Shown: positions 24,801 to 40,600, counted from the stretch's first letter. The stretch: DNA of 64,000 nucleotides from Anisus vortex (GCA_949126835.1 OX421505.1:2475587-2539586); one strand, 5' to 3'. Numbers and translations are program-made. The notes: generated by a model from the letters alone, not told the origin.

Positions 24801-27800
24801 AAACTTTTATTTATAATACTTGTTTATAAGCTTACACAAAAATTCTAACTATGGATAACATATTGAACGCTTTTGTTTCATTAATTGTAAGTGTATATAG
24901 TTCAAATAAAACATTATAAAAAATTAAAACAAAAGAATTCAATAAAAATAGGGTTGAAATGGGAGTGAGGAAAACCAATGATGGGCGTAGGGCACAGCAG
25001 GTGTCCCCGTAGGACCGTTGATGCCATGAGATATTTTCCTCCTCCTATCCCATTACTTTTACTATTTGTAACAAAATCTATATAATTTTTCTATTTATTT
25101 TAATGGTATAGTGAAAATGTGTGTTTATCTGTCGGGATAGGGGGGGGGGGGGGGCGGGCTGTTGTATGTGACGCCACAGTTGTTTTTTTTAGTTGCTGTC
25201 TGGTCGGATGAAGGGGCGGGACTTACTTCACACGTGGCTGCCCAGACCAGCGATCGGACGGCCAGTATTACATAATCCACTTATCCGTTATGTCTTCACT
25301 AGCGCCATCCCTGCTTCGTGTTTTAACTGTATTCGGCTACAATGTAACTCATACACCTTGTTTTTTTTATTAAAAAAACAATACCCTACTTCTTTTATCT
25401 ACTAGTGGGTCGAATTGACACATAGGCCTATAGCTTTTAATTGCATTATCCAATGATTATTTAGAAATAGCTTTTAAAATATATTTGATAATGATGATGG
25501 CAATATTAAAAATACTATATTTTTAATTAGGTTCCCCAAAATGCAAAAATATGAATACTTTTTAAAATTGTAATAACCGAAACATTAAGAACAATAAAGT
25601 ATTTATAATTGAGCACTAGATATGCATAAGACTATGGTAACACCATCCATTCTGCTGAGCTTGCATCTTTTGCATATCAAAGATTTCATTTATAGTGCCT
25701 CACTGAAGGTTGTTTATACAGAACCTTTAAGTATGTATTATTCGTTCCATATGTGCTGATAAAGGTCCTTCGTTATTTACATAGATACAGTGTAGATTAT
25801 GTTTAAAGGACCGTGAAGCACGTGCAGTTAGCCTTTATTGAGCTGCAAACTTTCTGCAATTTCTGCGAACAATGGCTCACCTTTCATACCAATGAAGAAT
25901 CTCTATTGCCCTGCTCATAGATAGTATTCAAGACTTCTACTGAGCAAAAAGTTGGGATAACACACTGAATACTGAAATAAATATTAAGGTTAAATTAATT
26001 ATAAATAACGATGAAATGGGAGTGAGGAAAACCAAGGGTGGGCGTAGGGCATAGGTGTCCCCGTAGGCCTGTTGATGCCATGATGTATTTTCCTTCCCTC
26101 TATCCCGTTTTTTTACTATTGGCAACATAATCTATATTATTTTCCTATTTATTTTAATGGTATAGTGAAAATGTGTGTTTATCTGTCGCTATGATTAACT
26201 GTCCGCATGTTTAAGTGTCGTGGGATTAAGTGTCCGTATGTTTATCTGTCGTGGGATTAAGTGTCCGTATGTTTAAAAGTCGTGTGATTAAATGTCCGTA
26301 TGTTTATCTGACGTGTGGTTAAGTGTCTATGTTTAAGTGTCGCATGTTTATCTGTCGCATGTTTAAATGTCGGGACACGGTTTTAAATGATGTTAAGTTA
26401 CTGGATTTTCTGGTTTGTTCAGGCAACCCATCCATTGTAGGGAAATGCTTAATGATTTTTGTGAATTAGATATACAAGAAGAAATGTTAGTATCCCGTCG
26501 GACAAAATTAATCCATAGGACCAGTGAAGCAGCGTTCACCAGTTTCTGTGGCCACGGCATACTAAGTGATTGTGTGACCAGCACTATACAAAGCCACCTT
26601 TACTTCACCCCAGCTAAGGTCAGGTACCCATCACAGCGTGGTAGACTCAGGGCCACCCTCCAGACCCGGGAGACAGTACCAGGATTCGAGCCCAGGCTCT
26701 TCTGTACGCCAGCCTAACGGGAAACCGGAAACCGCACGGCCACCATGCCGCAAATGAAACAAATGTACTTACTGACAAATCTTGTTATGTAATTTCTCAT
26801 CTGGAACCTCAAAGGTTAAGCCCAATGTATGAAGTGGCTTCAAACACAACTCTAGTTCATCGCAACCTTTATCAGCTGCTGATTCAGTCCCAGCATCTGT
26901 AAGTAATTTATTAGCACGTCAAGGAAAGAATATATGTCGGACATTATTAGAAGCTTCTGCTGTTGGGTCTTATTAAGTAGGAGAAAGTTTGTAGCCTATT
27001 TCTCACAGCACTAGTACGATACTGCTTGAGCTCATTTTTATTTGAATTAATCTAGTATTCTAGCTTTTAAAAAAAAATGCATTAACCATCAATAGACTGA
27101 TACAAACAAGTGAATTTTAGAAACAAAAAACTGACATTAGGTAGAGAAATTTAGAATCACAAAACTGACATTAGGTAGAGAAATTTAGAATCACAAAACT
27201 GACATTAAGAAGTGAAATTTAGAATCACAAAACTGACATTGGCAAGTGGAATGTACTAAAGCTAATCTAATTGGATTACAATTTCTATTAAAAACTTGTA
27301 TGACTAAACAAACATCATATAAATTAACAGGATAAGCAGATTTCTAAAAGAAGATCTAATGAAAGTATTAGCGAGAAATGAACTCGTCCCATTCTTAAGA
27401 TTAGTGAAGCAATACAAAAACAGTTAATCTAAAGTAAGCATAGTTGATTATTGCGTTTTATGTGCCAACAGAGACATAATATACAGTTTAAGGTACCGGC
27501 TTAGACAACATATATAATTTAATGTACAGACATAGACAACATATATAATTTAATGTACAGACATAGACAACATATAGAATTTAATGTACAGACATAGACA
27601 ACATATAGAATTTAAGGTACAGACATAGACAACATATAGAATTTAATGTACAGACATAGACAACATATAGAATTTAAGGTGCAGACATAGACAACATATA
27701 GAATTTAAGGTGCAGACATAGACAACATATAGAATTTAATGTACAGACATAGACAACATATAGAATTTAAGGTGCAGACATAGACAACATATAGAATTTA

Positions 27801-30800
27801 ATGTACAGACATAGACAACATATAGAATTTAAGGTGCCAGATCAGAAAACATTGACTCACCAATCTTGTTCAATTTAGCGTCACATCCATGTAGTTTGAG
27901 GAATGGTGCAATGTGAATTTTCCAGAGTTTATTGATGTAGGAAGAGAACTTTTTTTCGCAGTGAACCCCCAGGGACTTCGCAATACACATGTTCAGGTGA
28001 TCAATAAGTCTGGGATTTGTTTTGCAATAGAGGTACAAAGAAAACGAAATGGCATAGTTTGAATACATTTTATTATACCTATTTTCCCATTCTCTTGTTT
28101 CCAACCGAAGGCCACCTTTGGATGACAGGTTTCTAAAATCCAAAGTACAAAACACGTCTTTATCTTTTCATTGACAAATCTTAATGAGGCCTGACCTTTT
28201 GGGTTCAATGCATACACAAACTTCCGGTTAATTTCCGGATACAAACGTTAAAAAAATTTTTGGGCTTTTTTCAAATACAGCTTTTAAAAATATACCAAGG
28301 TTACAAGATTAGTTATAAGGAAACCTTTTAACACCAAAATATGTGTTAGTTAATAATTGACGTGCTAGTTGTGTTACGTTTAATTAAAATTTGTTTTCTT
28401 ACAGATAGCATACACATAGCTCAACTATATAGGTCATGAGACAATGCATACATGTAGCCCTTACTTCCGGTTTACATCTGGCAACATATTTAAATGAGCT
28501 TTAAAAATATCTTACATTCAAAATAAGTGATTCTTCACGTTTAATGTTAAAAAACAATCGTTTACTTTTGGCAACATCTTTTGGAAATTATTTTATTCCC
28601 TGCATTTTTTTAGTACCAGTACAACAAGGAACGTAGCAGATGGGCACGTTTTTTTAGCAAATTTACAAATAAAACCGGAAGTGTTGTTAAATGTATTGAA
28701 CTTTTAGACTCATCAAGCTTGCATAAATCTTTAAGGTTGCCAATTTTAACTAGGTCAACCACTGTTGGTTAGAGAACCTTTTTTCGTTTTTGTTGTGATC
28801 GGAGTAACTTTTAGCTCAGATTCTTCCTTTAACATTATTGATGGAATACATTTAATCTGTGGTGATCATTATAGTAGCCCTCCATGTTCTCACATACTGA
28901 ACCATATTGGTATCACCAAAGACTGTAATAAGAAGGTCCGATTGCTTTGATTATTTGATTACTCGAAAACTTCGGAAATTTCCGATCACAAACTGACTTA
29001 TAGACTTCCGGTTTAGTAATTTGCTATGATTTTTATCAATGGAAAACTATGGCTATCCATATGTGATATTGGAGGATTAATAGGAATATAAGAAGTAATT
29101 TAAAACTTTTAAATGATGTATTTATAAAAGTAAATGTTTTCATTTGGTAAATTTCGTCTTTTCATAAATTTTAATGTAGATTTGTAGAAGAATGCTTCTT
29201 AGTACTGCCCAGGTAGCCAAACAATTCTTACTTCTTCAACTGGTTAATAAAACGCTAATACAAAGTATTGCAATTTTCAAATAGCAACAATACACATGTG
29301 TGATCATGAATCTCTATGTATAAAGTTGGATGTTTGTGTAAATTTCAATGCCCATTAGTCAATATCAAGACAAGTTTTATTGTTCCCACACATGTAGCAT
29401 ACTTAGTAGTATAGTGGTTAGAAATCTCTGTCTGGGACCCAGGTGACCTGGGTTCGATTCTCCGTAGGGTATTATTTTTTTTTGTAATGCAAATGTAGGA
29501 TAATTGTTACCCTGGGCAATTTAGCTAGTTGTATCTTATAATGATGATTAGTGAAGAACTTCATCAACTAAAGACCTACTATAATCATTATGAATAAGTA
29601 CAACGTGAACATTTAATTTACTTCATCAATTTGACACGATTTGAAAAAAAAAACACACACAAGGATATGAAAATGATAGTTTCGAACAACAACAAAATAG
29701 ATTGAGAGCTATCAATGGGAACTGCACTTAATTAATAGCTTCAGCCAGCCACCCCTGCTATAAACCGCGATAAACAATTGAATTAAAGAATTAGCAATTT
29801 GAGAAATAGGAATGTGGTGTTATAATTACAGCTAGAGTTTGAAATGTGGTAAGCTTGAATTCCGGTTAACTTACGGGCATCGATTGAAGAACTCTGGGTA
29901 AGATCCCTGAACTCTAGAATAGTAGGTTGCCATTGAGGACTTCCGTTTAAAGACTTGCACACATTGTTCCAGGCTGTGTATTGTAGAATCATGAACTTTC
30001 TTGTCTCTCACACACTTAGAAGCAGATATTTTCTTTAGGCCTGCAGTAGAAAGACTTTTAACATAAGTATAGGTGAAAAAAACAACAGTGACCATCGATA
30101 TTATAAGCGAAAGTGCACAAAGAGGTGAAGTAAAGTACCTTTCAGACCAAACTGATCATAGGGCTTGTGTAGCAGCATTAACCAGTTTCTGTGGCCACCG
30201 CATACGAGGGGATGTGTGGCCAGCACAATGCACAGCTGTCTTTACTTTACCCCAACTAGTGTCAGGTACTCATCAGAGATAGGTAGACTTAGGGGGCTCC
30301 CTAAGTCTCCGGAAAAAATCCTAGCCTTCACCAGGATTCAAACCCAGAACTTTCGGATCGCCAGTCAAACGCGCTGTCGCTCGTGCACCATGCCCCATGC
30401 ATAAAGATGTGAAACATTCTATGATTAAGTAGCACTGCACAAGTCAAGGGTCCAAGGTAATAGTAAATCACATAATACGCTAATTACGCTTGGTAATTTA
30501 ACACCTATGTAAACATACCACATGTGGTAATATAGCACACAGGTAAACATACTACATGTGGTAATATAGCACACAGGTAAACATACTACATGTGGTAATA
30601 TATAGCACACAGGTAAACATACCACATGTTGTAATATAGCACACAGGTAAACATACTACATGTGGTAATATAGCACACAGGTAAACTTACTACATGTGAT
30701 AATATAGCACATAGGTAAACATACCACATGTGGTAATATAGCACACAGGTAATCATAATGCATGTGGTAATATAGCACATATGGTTAAACAGATTATGAT

Positions 30801-31602
30801 GATGTGTGTCCATCGTTTTCGATGACGACCATCCTCTATCAGAGTCATGATTTCTTATGAATTCGGAGATGACTAATAAGGCCTATTCTTGCCCGAAAGT
30901 ACTTGCCACAGTGGGGGCACAAGTGCGTGGCTCGATGGCCGGTAGAAGCGGGGCTGTCTTTGCTGGATGTTCCTTATTTGCCGTTTTTCAATAGCGACCT
31001 TTTGCCTTTTATCTTCGTAGGCTGCTGCTCCAGTTCGGGTCATATTGCGCCAGGAGGATCGGCCCTCGGCTAGGGCTTTCCCAGTTGTAAGGATGGTTAA
31101 ACATATTATGTATAGCACAATACCACCTGTGGCAATATATGCATGTATATATGTACTATGTTCTTACCTTTCCTTCCTTTAGATGAGCACAAATGACCCA
31201 GAAGATCAACTGTACCATTCACCAGGCTTACTATATTTGTGCTATTGCAGGTCTGTCTCTTAACAATGTAACAGCAGTGGAATTTGTCGTAATCACTGGA
31301 GACAGAATATACAGAATTGTAATGAATGGGCAGTTTTTGTTAGACTTAACACATTCTTTAGAGCAAGGGATCTCAAACTTGAATGAAGGCATGTGGCCAT
31401 TTTATCAAATAAGAGATGTGTCAAGGGCCGCACCCCCCCCCCAACAACCCGACACTAGTAAACACAAACACATCATACATCTTAACTTATTTCACTACGT
31501 ATCACTAATAATGTCAATTTACATTTAGACACAAATAATTTGACCAAAGTGAACTATCATTTTTATTATTAACTTAGTAACAAACAGTGGGTACATTGTG
31601 TC

Positions 31603-31644
<42 letters not shown>

Positions 31645-34600
31645 TTTACATATATATATAAAGATCGACCCTCTTGTGCACTTTGTATTTAGCCTTTATC
31701 AACAGCCTGATGAACTCTATCTGGGGTTCTCGCATCTTCTTTTTGCGGATGATCTTGTGATATCGGAGATGGGGAGGGAAGCGCTGGCTCTTGAGGGATC
31801 CTCCTAGCAGGATCCTACTTTGAGCTTGTGTTTAGTTTACATTTTCTCTATTGGCAGCGCTATACAATTGTTATTATTATTATAACCTGCTTTGCCAAGA
31901 TGTGGGGTCTTGAGATAAACTGCCTAAAAACAGTCGATTCACTCATAACCCTTGGAATTGATACGTTATAGATACCGATAAATAAGTAATAAATAAATAA
32001 ATAATAACGGTGCTTATATAGCGCATATCCCGTTGGTGACAGTTCTATGTGCAGACGACAGTTACAGAATACAGACAGACAACGAAATATATAGTAATAC
32101 GCTAATTCTGCTGACGAAATAGGTGAGTCTTCAGCCGGCTCCTGAAGGTGTCATAGCTAGGGCTCTGGCGAAGCTGTAGTGGGAGGTGATTCCAAGCGGA
32201 CGGTCCTGCGTAGGAAAATGAACGTTCGCCAGCGGACACTAGCCTCACACGAGGGATCCGCAGAGTAAGCGCGTCAGATGCCGAACGAAGTGGGCGGGAC
32301 TGGGTGTAGAGCTCCATGCAAGAGCGAAGATAATCCGGGATCAGGATAAAGCCTAGAAACCATGCGCTGAAGAACGACCAGAAGCCGATCTATCTCCTTG
32401 GAGTGATGCTAGACAGACATTTTTACCAGATATCCACAAAACTTTAAAATGTTTACATTTAGCATGCGGACAAGCTGGTGCTGATACTGCTGTTTTTCCC
32501 CACAAATTTAAGTTGTTGTGTTTTCAAAAATGTTTTTCTCGTTGAATGCGCTTGGCTTGGTGGTAACATTCTTTTGATATGTCTAACTTTTATATTTTTT
32601 AAAACTTTGCTATTTATTTTTTATAAGTCTTCTTAAACTAATGATGTCATAGTTTTGGGGGAATATTAAAACGTTTTGACGGAAATCACAACCTTGTAAA
32701 TGATACTGCATATTACGTTTTTTTAGGGAAGGCTCTTTCTGTACCAGGCAGTACAACTATAGTCATTTTAGTCTACGTATGCACCAACATGTAACCTAAA
32801 TGAAATATTAAGTACTATTACTCTCCTATACTTTAAGTAACTTTAATTTTTCTCTAAAAATAGAAGAATTAATGCAATCAAGTCAAATATCCATTTGTTT
32901 GTATCAATAAAGTAATCTTATCTTATCTTATTTACTTACTCGCAAATCTCATCATAGGATGCTTGGTAGAAAAGAAGGCTGATTTTCTGTATAAAGTCAC
33001 CAGCCGCCTGAAAGCCATCTTTCATCAGTGGCATGAGACACTGTATAAGGTGGACACACCCCTCACTAATTCTCGTACCACTCGCAACTTCAGCTGTTCA
33101 GTGCATAAAAAATTATCTCGTGAGTAACACACTTGCAAAAAAAGCAAAAACTTAATTTTTTTTTTTTTACAGAAATCGACTTCTTTAGCATGGCGCTTCA
33201 AAATTCGTATCAATTATAACAGAAAACTGAAAAGTTTTTTAGGGTTAAACTATATAAAAGAAACTATAAGCTTTTGAAAGCAATCTTTAATACAAAAGCA
33301 ATCTATTTGTTGACACCAATTGTATTTAAGTGTATCTTGTTGTTTGAATGTTAATATTTGTAATGAATAAAAATATTGTATGTCTTAGTAATTAAGTTTC
33401 TTTACAACATAATAGGCTATATTTGCCTAAAGACTATAATAAGATAGACGACTTGCTTTGATATTTCTGCTATTTGATAACTTGAACTGCTCTGTTTCGG
33501 AATGTCCTATATCACCAGGTTCTCTAGACTTCCCGTTTAGTAATGCGCTATGCTTGTCTCAATGGAAAATTAAGATTAAAATCGAAAGTTGTATACAGCG
33601 GAAGTCTGTAAGGCAAGTTCAGGGGTCATCTATGACAGCGTTATTGGCTACACATGGAAAAAACAAATAACAAGCGATCCATCTTATTATAGTCTTTGAG
33701 TTGCCAAAGTGGAAAAGTAAATCACTTACGGACTGGTCTAAATTGCTCGTCACATCTCAGTTCATTGTTCCGTGCCAGGTGTTGCATGTTCCAAAGTTTC
33801 TTGCCTACCTGGGCAAAGTTTTCGCCGCAGTCGTTTGCCAATGATGCAATAATGCATTCTTTTTCTTGGCCCAAAAGCCTGTATTAGTGATGAATTTACA
33901 TGTATATGTTAGAACAAACAGGCAAAATGGCATGTCATTTGTAATACTATAAAGCTAAATATATTTTATTATAAAGATTATCTTATCTTATATATTAAAG
34001 ACGCTCTTTCTATAAAGAAGATTGTTAGCTTTCTACATTGATCAGTGGTCTAGTGTTGCTTTTTTATTACTTTTTAAAATGATGTATTATTACTGATTTT
34101 TCTAGGTTCTAGTTCAGGCAACCCATTCCATGCCCTGATGCCACACGGCATCACTTTTATGCATTTATTCTCGTATAGGACATACGGAAAATGTTTTTTT
34201 TCCTTATGTTTATCTGAGCATTGCAACAGGTTGTTATTGAGTTGTATTTCTAAATCAGAGTTTAACGCCTTATGCATTATTACTACTTTACACTTTGCCC
34301 TTCTGTGCTCTAGTGTTTCTAGTTATATTTAATTTAACTAAACGTCTCGTTATAATGTGTTAGGCCTGTTTAAATAGTGTTCATGTTGTATGTAGATTTA
34401 TAAGGATAACTCAATGGGCCGTATAGCTGCTGAGAGTTAACACCCTTGCCCCTTATACAAGTCAATCTTTTATGACTGACTTGTAAATTACAACAACCGC
34501 TGAATGGCAATGAAACAACAACAACCGCTGAATGGCAATAAAACAACAACAACCGCTGAATGGCAATAAAACAACAACAACCGCTGAATGGCAATAAAAA

Positions 34601-37600
34601 CAACAATAACCGCTGAATGGCAATAAAACAACATAAGGCCAATCGAATCAGGCAGCAGGAGAGGCAAGGAACTTCAAAAGAGTTTACCGTATTTCTCCTG
34701 TTAAAAAAACATATTTAAAAAGAAAACAAAGTCAGATTTCACTTCGTTGAACTTACGGGCAGACATTGATGGACTGCGGGTCGTCCCCAGCTGTATAGGA
34801 ATAGTACTGTATGACGTCGACACCCCGGTCGAAGTTCCTTTTGCATTCTTCAACTCCTGGTCTTGATCCAAATAGAACTGTCGCGTTCGTGACACAGGGC
34901 GAGTTGGCGAGTCTCTCAACATCTGAAATATGAAAACAAAAAAGCTCATACAATACATAACTACACGTAAAGAATTTTTTTTTCTTAAAAAAACGTATGA
35001 TCAAAATGTTAAGATACTGTTTTCCCAATGACATCGTCAGCTTGTACCAGGCAGGGCCAGAAATGATGCATACCTTAGTATCTAATTTGTGAATCGTTGT
35101 TCTTTATTAGCTAAACCGCCCAATCCCTACTTAAAAAAAAATTCAGAAGAATTACTTTTCGGTCCCCAACATTGATATAGCATGTTGGCATAGTTCGAAG
35201 GTGGTATAGTTACCACATAATATTACAATACCCCCACAGAGTAGGCCTACAATACTACACATAGTAAAATTCTATCCATAGTAAAATACCACACATAGCA
35301 AAAAAATTACTACGCAAGCTACACATAATAATATCTTATGTGGTACGTACTTACACATGAGTTTTGTAATTCACAAGTGGTATGCATTATAGCACACGTG
35401 CACAAAACCGCAGTCATTATTCCTATTACACAAACATAGGCCCTAAACCACAAGTATCAATTATCCAGATGTGGTTATTAATATACTACCACTGGTCTGC
35501 GGTTTAGAACGTGGTAGACTCATCACTTGTTGATCGAATATCACATCTGGTATACATATTGTTATGGACTGTCTCTATGATGACTATTATTACGACTCGT
35601 TAAATCGGATTCAATGAATATAGTTGTATCTTTATTAGAAGTCTCTAGATTCTGCTAATCTGTAGCCCAAGCTAGGGGTTCCTTGACTGACAGATCTATG
35701 CAGCAATGTAGTTATATTCGTGATAATTATCTTCAACACCTTTCTCAACAATGATAGATCAAACAACTCCAGTTGTTGAATAAACAATTTTATTTAAATT
35801 GTAGACTCAATATAAACGATCTATAAATGCATCAACTGATGGCAACATAAGTATCAATAAAATGACATGAAATATACAAGTATCAATATAGCGACTTCAC
35901 TCTACAAACTTTCAAACTGAACTAACTTTAAGGAGGTGGGGACTTTACAAAGAAAACTATCATCGAATATTCTACAGAGTCTTAATACGCATTTTAACCT
36001 CTTTCCCTATGGAATACTACGATCCAGAATTATCCTCCAATTTCCACGGGGTTGGACGAATTATTTTATTTAAACTGCCCTCAGGGCATAAAGGTCAAAC
36101 CTTGGTCGCCTTGGACTCTAATACGCACTTGTTAAGAGGTCAATGCTTTACTACGTCATTCCTCTATGACCGATATTCGTAACAATATTAACATACCGAT
36201 ACTGTGCGAATTTCGGTTAAACTACCCATACTGATAATTTATTTTAAAGCTGGACAAGCATATATTTTTTCAAGGAAGCACGCAGTTCTCTTTCGATCGC
36301 ATCGCCTCTCCCGTGGACTGATTGACTCGGCCTGTTTTAATTGAGTAGCCTTTCTGCGTTAATATTGTAGCAAGGTCGGCAACAACTGAGCCCGTACTGA
36401 CTTAACGCCCCGAAGGGTAGATCACCAGTCGTGAAACAGATGGTTACGCTCTCTAGACAATCAATACCATGACCAAGCACAAGAAGCGAGTGCAGACGAG
36501 CCGTAGTCCAGGCCAACCATAGAAAAGAACAAGGCGAGAAAACTGAGCAAGCTCCCAGGCTCACAAGACTCGAATACACACCACTACCAGTAGTATGTCC
36601 CGGTCACTCGAACACACACCACTACCAGTAGTATGTCCCGGTCACTCGAACACACACCACTACCAGTAGTATGTCCCGGTCACTCGAATACACACCACTA
36701 CCAGTAGTATGTCCCGGTCACTCGAATACACACCACTACCAGTAGTATGTCCCGGTCACTCGAATACACACCACTACCAGTAGTATGTCCCGGTCACTCG
36801 AATACACACCACTACCAGTAGTATGTCCCGGTCATTCCATCTAGCCAACATTGTCAGAATGTTAGTCACCCTGACCACTTCTATACGACATTTTGATCCT
36901 TGTGTACGACACTTTGATTCTGTGTACGACCCGTGTACAACACTTTCATCCCGTGTACGACACTTTGATATGAAAGATAAACAATATGTTTGATTGTTTG
37001 TATGAATGTATGGAATAAGTACTCACCTTCTTTTCCCTTTTCTGAACACAAGTAATCTAGCATGTGTGCTAAATGTGAGTGCCTAGTTAAAGCTCTTTCT
37101 TCTTTGCATTCAACTTTCTTGTCAACATAACAAGATTGAAATTCTGCACTCAGCCTGTGAACGAATCATACCATTAACTATACATCACATCTTGTTTGTG
37201 AACGAATCAAACCATTAACTATACATCACATCTTGTTTGTGAACGAATCAAACCATTAACTATACATCACATCTTGTTTGTGAACGAATCAAACCATTAA
37301 CTATACATCACATCTTGTTTGTGAACGAATCAAACCATTAACTATACATCACATCTTGTTTGTGAACGAATCAAACCATTAACTATACATCACATCTTGT
37401 TTGTGAACGAATCAAACCATTAACTATAAATCACATCTTGTTTGTGAACGAATCAAACCATTAACTATACATCACATCTTGTTTGTGAACGAATCAAACC
37501 ATTAACTATACATCACATCTTGTTTGTGAACGAATCAAACCATTAACTATACATCACATCTTGTTTGTGAACGAATCAAACCATTAACTATAAATCACAT

Positions 37601-40600
37601 CTTGTTTGTGAACGAATCAAACCATTAACTATACATCACATCTTGTTTGTGAACGAATCAAACCATTAACTATACATCACATCTTGTTTGTGAACGAATC
37701 AAACCATTAACTATACATCACATCTTGTTTGTGAACGAATCAAACCATTAACTATACATCACATCTTGTTTGTGAACGAATCAAACCATTAACTATACAT
37801 CACATCTTGTTTGTGAACGAATCAAACCATTAACTATACATCACATCTTGTTTGTGAACGAATCAAACCATTAACTATACATCACATCTTGTTTGTGAAC
37901 GAATCAAACCATTAACTATAAATCACATCTTGTTTGTGAACGAATCAAACCATTAACTATAAATCACATCTTGTTTGTGAACGAATCAAACCATTAACTA
38001 TAAATCACATCTTGTTTGTGAACGAATCAAACCATTAACTATAAATCACATCTTGTTCCTTTCAATTTTCTCTCTAATTTTCCTATAGTCTTAGACCATT
38101 GAAAATATTTAAACACATAGAGTCATAGCTTTATATTAATTTATGGAACAATTTTTTGTTTTTAACGGTGAACTAAAAACATTACTTTAGGCCTCGATTG
38201 TAAAATAGTATGCCCCTTCTTATAAAACAGGCATGGTCTTTCCATTAGACATATGTTACAGTATAAAAAACGAGGGCCCGCAATTGATGATATTCTGGCC
38301 CAGGCATATTCAATAATCCTGTATTCTAGGTAGGAGATTTGAAGGATTTTTCTCATGCATTTTTTTTAAAATGCCCACAACTTGTTTTCAGCTGCTGCTA
38401 GCATTGTATGGTGGTATTTAAATAATAAAAAATATATTTTTTAAAGAAAACTTTCTATAAATTACTACCGCTTAGATATATAAAATTGTTTACACATTTT
38501 CCTTCTACGTTATCTTATATTTTATGTTACAGACGCTCCTTCTATAAAGAAGATCAATGCGTCTTATGCGCATCCGTGGCATGAGTCTAGTCTTGCATTT
38601 CGATCAGTGTTTTAAATGATGTTAAGTTACAGGTTGGTTTTCCTGGTTTGTTCAGGCAAGTCATCCCATGCCCAAAGGCCACAATGGGCAGAAAGAGTAA
38701 GCTTACTTATATGCGTCTGCTCTTGCATATGAGATAAGAATAGTGTTTTTGTCTTTATGTTTATCTGAGCATTGTAGCATATTGTTATCTTTAACTTTGA
38801 TTTAGAGATGTGATCCCTAGAGAAAGGAATGTCCCCTTAGGCTACATGTCTAATCCTGTATTTTAAAAAGAGCTATAAATATTTTCGGTTTTCAGGATTA
38901 TTCGGGAAACTCATTTGGTTGCCGAAATATTTAAGTTGATAAATGTATTAATGAACTAAATGAAGAGCATGGTTTATAGTTCATTATATTGTACAATGAA
39001 CTAAATGAAGAGCATGGTTTATAGTTCATTATATTGTACAATGAACTAAATGAAGAGCATGGTTTATAGTTCATTATATTGTACAATGAACTAAATGAAG
39101 AGCATGGTTTATAGTTCATTATATTGTACAATGAACTAAATGAAGAGCATGGTTTATAGTTCATTATATTGTACAATGAACTAAATGAAGAGCATGGTTT
39201 ATAGTTCATTATATTGTTCGTATTTCGAGTCATTTTGTAAATTGTATGAATCGTATTTTTTTAAAATATTAAGCCTACTGTTATAATGGAATTAACAGTT
39301 GTTTTATTATTAACCAGTAATGTAACCCTCATCACTCAACTGTTAAGTAAAATTAAAACAATCTAAGTAACTTACTTGCAAAGCGCATTCAATTTTAGCT
39401 TGTCGCTAAGGAGGCCAACACTTCCTTCGAAGGTTTCGTCAAAGCCGGCGATATGTAGCGGCGTCATACAGTTCACTAGCGCATCACACCCCTTGGCTGT
39501 TTTATTGTGGAAAATAAAAGAACGACTTCACTGACAGAAGATTACAAATATGTATTCATATTGTTTATGGTTGTTGTTTTTTTCGTATGAATAGTAGTAC
39601 GGTAAAGGTTTTAAAAGTACAACTCGTCGTGAAAAACAGTTACCAAACAACCAACTTGATTATTTCCTTAGTTCTCTCATTATCCCCTTAGTCTTCACTT
39701 TTCCATTAGTTCTTTCACTTTTCCCCAAGTGCCCTTACTTTTTCCATGGTGGCCTGTCTTTTCCCAAAGTGCTCTCACTTTACCCATACTGGCAATTTTT
39801 TTCTTAAGCTGATGGGTTAAGAGTAAAAGTCTATCGAAAACGTCTTCAAGGAATTAAACCTAGGTCTAATGCACTATGACTGGCGGGCTCTGGTAACAGA
39901 TGGCCATCTACACGGATGGGATCAGTCATGTACTCCTAGGTCGCAGATAGGAACCTTCATGTGTCAGAGATAGAAACACTCGTGTATCGGAGATAGGAAC
40001 CTTCGTGTGTCGGAAATAGGAACACTCGTGTGTCGGAGAGAGGAACCTTCGTGTGTCGGAAATAGGAACACTCGTGTGTCGGAGATAGGAAAACTCGTGT
40101 GTCGGCGATAGGAACACTCGTGTGTCGGCGATAGGAACCTTCGTGTGTCGGAAATAGGAACACTCGTGTGTTGGAGATAGGAACCTTCGTGTGTCGGAAA
40201 TAGGAACACTCGTGTGTCGGAGATAGGAAAACTCGTGTGCCGGCGATAGGAACACTCGTGTGTCGGAGATAGGAACCTTTGTGTGTCGGAGATAGGAACC
40301 TTGGTGTGTCGGAAATAGGAACACTCGTGTGTCGGAGATAGGAACCTTCGTGTGTCGGAAATAGGAACACTCGTGTGTCGGAGATAGGAAAACTCGTGTG
40401 CCGGCGATAAGAACACTCGTGTGTCGGAGATAGGAACACTCGTGTGTCGGAGATAGGAAATCTTGTGTGTCGGAGATAGGAACACTCGTGTGTCGGAGAT
40501 AGGAACACTCGTGTGTCGGAAATAGAAACACTCGTGTGTCGGAGATAAGAACACTCGTGTGTCGGAGATAGGAAAACTCGTGTGTTGGAGATAGGAACAA

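Noticed and set aside
37155..38056. A CRISPR array, because of evenly spaced identical units
   Set aside because: Units are directly contiguous without variable spacers, in a eukaryotic intron; it is a satellite.
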